From Gymnothorax reevesii (lineage: Eukaryota > Chordata > Actinopteri > Anguilliformes > Muraenidae): 64,000 nt of DNA. Of this stretch, positions 56,948 through 64,000 are shown piece by piece. The stretch covers positions 37,530,611 through 37,594,610 of the forward strand of contig CM056582.1 of assembly GCA_029721435.1 (NCBI GenBank), written 5' to 3'. Both the position numbers and the translations under genes were made by a program. The notes beneath the pieces were generated by a model, which did no database searches, was not told where the DNA came from, and saw only the letters and a program-made list of their open reading frames with translations. Each line of letters starts with the position of its first letter. Position 1 is the first letter of the stretch.

Positions 56948-59900
56948 AAAAACAAAGGAACGTGATGGGCAAGAATGGCATGATCAAGTTGGCCAGTAAA
57001 TGCATTGGATTGTCGTAGCAGCACGGTTGTCTTCCTTAGCCGTTTTGAATTCCCCTTTACACCTCTCCTTTACCTCATGACATTATCCAATTGTGGTTGA
57101 AGAAACGTTTATGGACATTAGAGCATATGACGTCATTTTTTGTCTATTCAAATTCTGCAGCAAAGTTATATAACTTATCCTTTATATGCCATATGATTAG
57201 GTCACACGGTCAGGTTGAATTATACTAGTCCTTTAATTGAAGCCTCATGTTTTTTCAGGTTAATTTTTAAGAAACAGCTGTCTACTTTTAAAATGCACAC
57301 GCGTTAAAGTATTGTTAAGGGTCTCTTTAATCTTCTGAACCAAGGACTGACACCTTATCCATTCGATCACACAGTCAGTTTCCATGATGTCAGCTCCATA
57401 GAATTAAAAACAGTAAAATGGACGATGTCATGGAGTTGTGGGGATCTGAAGGGAGCTTAAAATGGCCACCCTTATTGATAAGAAAGTATTCCTATTGTGA
57501 CACCTGAAAGGGAAGATCATAGAATTCCACAAAGGTTGGCCAGTATATACAAGCAGCATAGGTAGTTTCACTCAAGTCTGCCCACTCTTTGATGCAATTG
57601 TCAGTGCCCTTTTACTACAGTGTTTGAATTCTATGGATAGCTTAAGGGAGTGTCAGCAGACTTTTATAATACTATCTTGTATTCACTATTGACACAATAG
57701 GGACTTTAAGCAAGGGCGGATTTTGCGACGGCTACGGCACCCGGATATAGATCTGCACTCCACTGATCTAGACTGAAGCCGTTGTGCCGGCGTTCTTTGC
57801 CGTAGCAGGCTGATCTACCATGGGGAAAGAACCAATCTCACGTGGCCACTACAACGCTTGGTTCAGGAGATTGAAAATGTTTTCTATAATTGATTGTGAC
57901 ACACTAAACATTATGTGTTTCAGTGGACTTTTCACACAGACACAGGATACTGTGTAAAGTTCGCTGAGTAAAACCATAGTGAACAATTTTCTGCTGCAGG
58001 CTATATTCTCCCCTCATCCCAGCATGGCATACGGTACTTAATTTCTCTACCCTGTAAACATCTATATTTACTCACATGTACATTAGTCTTTCTTCTACTG
58101 CTGTGCATGAAAAGTACACATATGATGTATATAAATGCACACTCCCATGCACTTTACCATTCATTTACACTCTGATTAGATGTGTGCTTTAATTGTCAAA
58201 CTTTACGTCTTTTTAAAATTGAATTGCTCAAAGTAAAGTTTATTAAAAAGATGCACATTTCTTTTGGTTATGCTCTGTTCCTGTACTTGGCATAATGACA
58301 ACAAATTTGAATATTGTAATCAAATATTAACTGTTTCCCATTTCCCCTAAATCTATGACATCTACTCCTTTTGCCAGTGGGAGCAGGACGAATGAGCACT
58401 TACACTGAATTAACTACTTTGCTGACAAACCCCGATTAAAATCCACTGTTGTTTAAAGTCTCTGCTGGAATTGACAGTGACAGCACCAGCACTTGAGACA
58501 CTTTTTTCCAGGTGCCATAGGCATTGCAAAATCTGCCATTGTTGCTGGTCCAGATGAAATGCACAATTCCGACGACGAAGGGCCTCGAACCCTCAGTCTT
58601 CTGATCCGAAGTCAGACGCCTTATCCATTAGGCCACGTGGTCATTGCATGACAAGGCTGACTCCGAACAGTGAGCTGTGAGAACTGACAGCGGTTGATCA
58701 GTGCCATGTCAAATAACCGCTGTCATGTTGAGTTAAACAGCCCTGTCATTGAAAAACTCTCATGCTCAATCACTCTCCAGATCCAAACTCAGGTGTTTCG
58801 ACCGTATGGTCAGGCTGAGCAATGTTAGCCCCTTGACTGAAGTTTGGTGAGTTTTTTTCTCAGATTTCAGTGTTAGTAACACCAGCAAGATGATATGAAA
58901 AAACACCACCATCACACAACTATGCAAAGACTCAAGTCCTCAATCTTTTGATCCGGAGTCAGAAAGCTCCTCCATTAGGTGTCCTTTCATATTAGGTGAC
59001 ATTATTGGGGTTGACTTATGTTATTCCCTTAAACAAAGCCTTGTGAGTGTTAGTTTCAAGTTTCTGTTGCAGAAACTGTGACCAAGTCGTGTTAACAAGT
59101 ACCAGCTTAAAAGAAAGTTTTTGTCTGAGAAACAGCTGGCAAGTGACATTAAAAAGCACCAGCACTAAACAACCATGAATGGTCTCCAACTGTCAGTCTT
59201 AATACTTGAGTCAACTAAATTATCCAATATTTGCCTGATGTATTAGTTCACATGGTCAGGTTGAGTTTTGCTTGTCCCTTGACAGTGGTTTTGTGAGTTT
59301 TGTCAAGGTTCTTTCTAAAACCGCAGCCAGATAACATGAAAAACCACGACCAGAAGACACTTATGAAGGGACTCAGATCCTCAATGTTCTGGCTCAAAGT
59401 CAGAAACCTCGCCTATTAGTTTGCTTTCATACATTACTACTACTATGTTACATTCAAAAGCTCTGTTATTGAACAAGGTATGCTCAATTACCTTATCCAA
59501 AATCAGGTGCCCTGTGTATCGGACCGTAAAAAACAGCTTGCAAGTGATATAAACACAAGTGTCAAACAAGCAAGAAGGGACTACAGTCCTTCGTCTTCAG
59601 ATCCGTAGTCAGGAATTTCTCCATTAGGGGCCCTTCATATTAGGTAACATCATATGACTGAATTGCTTTATTGTCATGAAGAAAAGGTTCCAAGTTCTTT
59701 AACTGGTTTCTTTTGACGAAACAGCTACCAGTTCATATTAACAAGCACCAACTTTAAAGAAAGTTTTTATGTAGGAAATACCGCAAGATACATTAACAAG
59801 CACCCCCATGAAACACCCTTGAAGGTTCTCCAACAATCAATCCGAAGATCAGGGCCATGTTGGAATAGTGTTTTTTGTCACGGAAAGTGGCTAACTTCTA

Positions 59901-60113
59901 GAAAATGAGCTGGAAGTGTATACACGGCAGCCATGAGAAGTGTATTCCAGTTTTGTAAATGTAAAGAAAAGGTGCTTCAATGCTTCCTAACGTATCACCT
60001 TTGACATAGGGTACACGAAACCATTCTTCATAAAAACAAAGGTGATAACGCCATCCAGCCATTCAGTGTGGCTGAACCATTTAAAGTGACGACCATCCAT
60101 ACGGGCAATCACA
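56948..60113. repeat. Repeat unit 19
   Basis: 3166 bp. Private gatctagac and gtaaagttcg; second half like unit 18. Confidence 0.95.
58570..58642 (-). tRNA. Variant tRNA-Arg (TCG), C4:C69 mismatch and C72, unit 19
   Basis: Same sequence as the unit 18 gene; the two units are adjacent and share further flank markers (cacttacac, ggaattgac). Confidence 0.8.
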
Positions 60114-63100
60114 AAAAACAAAGGAACGTGATGGGCAAGAATGGCATGATCAAGTTGGCCAGTAAATGCATTGGATTGTCGTAGCAGCACGGTTGTCTTC
60201 CTTAGCCGTTTTGAATTCCCCTTTACACCTCTCCTTTACCTCATGACATTATCCAATTGTGGTTGAAGAAACGTTTATGGACATTAGAGCATATGACGTC
60301 ATTTTTTGTCTATTCAAATTCTGCAGCAAAGTTATATAACTTATCCTTTATATGCCATATGATTAGGTCACACGGTCAGGTTGAATTATACTAGTCCTTT
60401 AATTGAAGCCTCATGTTTTTTCAGGTTAATTTTTAAGAAACAGCTGTCTACTTTTAAAATGCACACGCGTTAAAGTATTGTTAAGGGTCTCTTTAATCTT
60501 CTGAACCAAGGACTGACACCTTATCCATTCGATCACACAGTCAGTTTCCATGATGTCAGCTCCATAGAATTAAAAACAGTAAAATAGACGATGTCATGGA
60601 GTTGTGGGGATCTGAAGGGAGCTTAAAATGGCCACCCTTATTGATAAGAAAGTATTCCTATTGTAACACCTGAAAGGGAAGATCATAGAATTCCACAAAG
60701 GTTGGCCAGTATATACAAGCAGCATAGGTAGTTTCACTCAAGTCTGCCCACTCTTTGATGCAATTGTCAGTGCCCTTTTACTACAGTGTTTGAATTCTAT
60801 GGATAGCTTAAGGGAGTGTCAGCAGACTTTTATAATACTATCTTGTATTCACTATTGACACAATAGGGACTTTAAGCAAGGGCGGATTTTGCGACGGCTA
60901 CAGCACCCGGATATAGATCTGCACTCCACTGATCAAGACTGAAGCCGTTGTGCCGGCGTTCTTTGCCGTAGCAGGCTGATCTACCATGGGGAAAGAACCA
61001 ATCTCACGTGGCCACTACAACGCTTGGTTCAGGAGATTGAAAATGTTTTCTATAATTGATTGTGACACACTAAACATTATGTGTTTCAGTGGACTTTTCA
61101 CACAGACACAGGATACTGTGTAAATTTCGCTGAGTAAAACCATAGTGAACAATTTTCTGCTGCAGGCTATATTCTCCCCTCATCCCAGCATGGCATACGG
61201 TACTTAATTTCTCTACCCTGTAAACATCTATATTTACTCACATGTACATTAGTCTTTCTTCTACTGCTGTGCATGAAAAGTACACATATGATGTATATAA
61301 ATGCACACTCCCATGCACTTTACCATTCATTTACACTCTGATTAGATGTGTGCTTTAATTGTCAAACTTTACGTCTTTTTAAAATTGAATTGCTCAAAGT
61401 AAAGTTTATTAAAAAGATGCACATTTCTTTTGGTTATGCTCTGTTCCTGTACTTGGCATAATGACAACAAATTTGAATATTGTAATCAAATATTAACTGT
61501 TTCCCATTTCCCCTTAATCTATGACATCTACTCCTTTTGCCAGTGGGAGCAGGACGAATGAGCACTCACACTGAATTAACTACTTTGCTGACAAACCCCG
61601 ATTAAAATCCACTGTTGTTTAAAGTCTCTGCTGGATTTGACAGTGACAGCACCAGCACTTGAGACACTTTTTTCCAGGTGCCATGGGCATTGCAAAATCT
61701 GCCATTGTTGCTGGTCCAGATGAAATGCACAATTCCAACCACGAAGGGACTCGAACCCTCAGTCTTCTGATCCGAAGTCAGACGCCTTATCCATTAGGCC
61801 ACGTGGTCATTGCATGACAAGGCTGACTCCGAACAGTGAGCTGTGAGAACTGACAGCGGTTGATCAGTGCCATGTCAAATAACCGCTGTCATGTTGAGTT
61901 AAACAGCCCTGTCATTGAAAAACTCTCATGCTCAATCACTCTCCAGATCCAAACTCAGGTGTTTCGACCGTATGGTCAGGCTGAGCAATGTTAGCCCCTT
62001 GACTGAAGTTTGGTGAGTTTTTTTCTCAGATTTCAGTGTTAGTAATACCAGCAAGATGATATGAAAAAACACCACCATCACACAACTATGCAAAGACTCA
62101 AGTCCTCAATCTTTTGATCCGGAGTCAGAAAGCTCCTCCATTAGGTGTCCTTTCATATTAGGTGACATCATTGGGGTTGACTTATGTTATTCCCTTAAAC
62201 AAAGCCTTGTGAGTGTTAGTTTCAAGTTTCTGTTGCAGAAACTGTGACCAAGTCGTGTTAACAAGTACCAGCTTAAAAGAAAGTTTTTGTCTGAGAAACA
62301 GCTGGCAAGTGACATTAAAAAGCACCAGCACTAAACAACCATGAATGGTCTCCAACTGTCAGTCTTAATACTAGAGTGAACTAAATTATCCAATATTTGC
62401 CTGATGTATTAGTTCACATGGTCAGGTTGAGTTTTGCTTGTCCCTTGACAGTGGTTTTGTGAGTTTTGTCAAGGTTCTTTCTAAAACCGCAGCCAGATAA
62501 CATGAAAAACCACGACCAGAAGACACTTATGAAGGGACTCAGATCCTCAATGTTCTGGCTCAAAGTCAGAAACCTCACCTATTAGTTTGCTTTCATACAT
62601 TACTACTACTATGTTACATTCAAAAGCTCTGTTATTGAACAAGGTATGCTCAATTACCTTATCCAAAATCAGGTGCCCTGTGTATCGGACCGTAAAAAAC
62701 AGCTTGCAAGTGATATAAACACAAGTGTCAAACAAGCAAGAAGGGACTACAGTCCTTCGTCTTCAGATCCGTAGTCAGGAATTTCTCCATTAGGGGCCCT
62801 TCATATTAGGTAACATCATATGACTGAATTGCTTTATTGTCATGAAGAAAAGGTTCCAAGTTCTTTAACTGGTTTCTTTTGACGAAACAGCTACCAGTTC
62901 ATATTAACAAGCACCAACTTTAAAGAAAGTTTTTATGTAGGAAATACCGCAAGATACATTAACAAGCACCCCCATGAAACACCCTTGAAGGTTCTCCAAC
63001 AATCAATCCGAAGATCAGGGCCATGTTGGAATAGTGTTTTTTGTCACGGAAAGTGGCTAACTTCTAGAAAATGAGCTGGAAGTGTATACACGGCAGCCAT

Positions 63101-63279
63101 GAGAAGTGTATTCCAGTTTTGTAAATGTAAAGAAAAGGTGCTTCAATGCTTCCTAACGTATCACCTTTGACATAGGGTACACGAAACCATTCTTCATAAA
63201 AACAAAGGTGATAACGCCATCCAGCCATTCAGTGTGGCTGAACCATTTAAAGTGACGACCATCCATACGGGCAATCACA
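60114..63279. repeat. Repeat unit 20
   Basis: 3166 bp. Haplotype D like units 16 and 17 but with ttttggttatg; private ttgtaacacc near 60662. Confidence 0.95.
61736..61808 (-). tRNA. tRNA-Arg (TCG), unit 20
   Basis: Identical to the unit 1 gene, in a unit of the same subtype as units 16 and 17. Confidence 0.96.
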
Positions 63280-64000
63280 AAAAACAAAGGAACGTGATGG
63301 GCAAGAATGGCATGATCAAGTTGGCCAGTAAATGCATTGGATTGTCGTAGCAGCACGGTTGTCTTCCTTAGCCGTTTTGAATTCCCCTTTACACCTCTCC
63401 TTTACCTCATGACATTATCCAATTGTGGTTGAAGAAACGTTTATGGACATTAGAGCATATGACGTCATTTTTTGTCTATTCAAATTCTGCAGCAAAGTTA
63501 TATAACTTATCCTTTATATGCCATATGATTAGGTCACACGGTCAGGTTGAATTATACTAGTCCTTTAATTGAAGCCTCATGTTTTTTCAGGTTAATTTTT
63601 AAGAAACAGCTGTCTACTTTTAAAATGCACACGCGTTAAAGTATTGTTAAGGGTCTCTTTAATCTTCTGAACCAAGGACTGACACCTTATCCATTCGATC
63701 ACACAGTCAGTTTCCATGATGTCAGCTCCATAGAATTAAAAACAGTAAAATGGACGATGTCATGGAGTTGTGGGGATCTGAAGGGAGCTTAAAATGGCCA
63801 CCCTTATTGATAAGAAAGTATTCCTATTGTGACACCTGAAAGGGAAGATCATAGAATTCCACAAAGGTTGGCCAGTATATACAAGCAGCATAGGTAGTTT
63901 CACTCAAGTCTGCCCACTCTTTGATGCAATTGTCAGTGCCCTTTTACTACAGTGTTTGAATTCTATGGATAGCTTAAGGGAGTGTCAGCAGACTTTTATA
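63280..64000. repeat. Repeat unit 21, partial
   Basis: First 721 bp of a further unit, cut by the window end. It has gataagaaag, ccagtata and ttctatgg. Its tRNA would lie beyond the window. Confidence 0.95.

Larger units (their letters stand above)
1..64000. repeat. Tandem array of 3.16-kb tRNA-Arg repeat units
   Basis: The whole window is one direct tandem repeat. Base 1 corresponds to bases 3167, 6327, 9487 and so on to 63280, giving 20 full units and 721 bp of a 21st. Unit lengths are 3166 bp, or 3160/3161 bp where a 6-bp deletion lies about 80 bp from the tRNA 3' end. Copies are close to identical by eye, with subfamily-specific substitutions. Each full unit has one tRNA-Arg(TCG)-type gene on the minus strand plus several degenerate tRNA-like relics. 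Family knowledge: Xenopus laevis has a tandem tDNA repeat of similar length, but that one carries several different tRNA genes; this one has a single intact species. No centromeric, rDNA or transposon signature was recognised. Neither array edge is in view. Confidence 0.98.

Noticed and set aside
1..64000. The known multi-tRNA Xenopus tDNA repeat
   Set aside because: Unit length is similar, but only one intact tRNA species is found and no Phe, Tyr, Met, Asn, Ala, Leu or Lys genes.
1..64000. CRISPR array, plasmid concatemer or bacterial sequence
   Set aside because: The repeat is kilobases long with a eukaryotic tRNA, Pol III boxes and no bacterial genes.
1..64000. Pure assembly artefact of one copied unit
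   Set aside because: Units carry distinct, structured variants (haplotypes A-D, three deletions, private bases), which a simple copying error would not give. Exact copy number still depends on the assembly.

Overview
The window is one uninterrupted head-to-tail tandem array. A unit of about 3.16 kb (3160, 3161 or 3166 bp) repeats 20 full times and begins a 21st. There is no unique sequence at either edge, so the array extends beyond both ends. Units are very similar and differ by scattered substitutions and a few small indels. No open frame exceeds about 80 codons. Each unit carries one clear gene on the minus strand: a 73-nt tRNA-Arg with anticodon TCG, with intact A and B boxes and no intron. 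The array is therefore a tDNA satellite with at least 20 tRNA-Arg loci.

The organism is a eukaryote, most likely a vertebrate such as a fish or amphibian. Reasons: the tRNA body matches the conserved animal tRNA-Arg(TCG), the 3' CCA is not encoded, the array is megasatellite-like, and many differences between units are CG to TG or CA changes, as expected in a methylated genome. The species cannot be named from the sequence.

Layout of one unit, using coordinates of the first copy. 1-227 is a well-conserved stretch with a perfect CRE (181-188) and a 14-bp palindrome (216-229). 228-430 holds a fragment of a tRNA-like relic, a spacer and a second relic. 431-758 has no recognisable gene. 760-930 is a GC-rich island with inverted repeats. 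931-1580 is AT-rich with a TATA-like box and interleaved inverted repeats. 1581-1695 is the tRNA gene with its T-run terminator. 1696-2919 alternates five more degenerate tRNA-Arg-like relics with related spacers. 2920-3166 is conserved sequence without a credible gene.

The relics all lie in the same orientation as the live tRNA and share spacer modules and a conserved 3'-flank motif with it. The simplest reading is that the unit grew from an older tandem array of a single tRNA-Arg gene of a few hundred bp. All but one copy then decayed, and the composite was amplified as a 3.16-kb higher-order repeat. Among the 20 loci, 11 tRNAs are identical. The others are: one with anticodon TTG (Gln-type) on an Arg body (20601-20673), one with a broken anticodon arm (45905-45978), three with an A5-to-T acceptor mismatch, three with a C4:C69 mismatch, and one with G26 to A.
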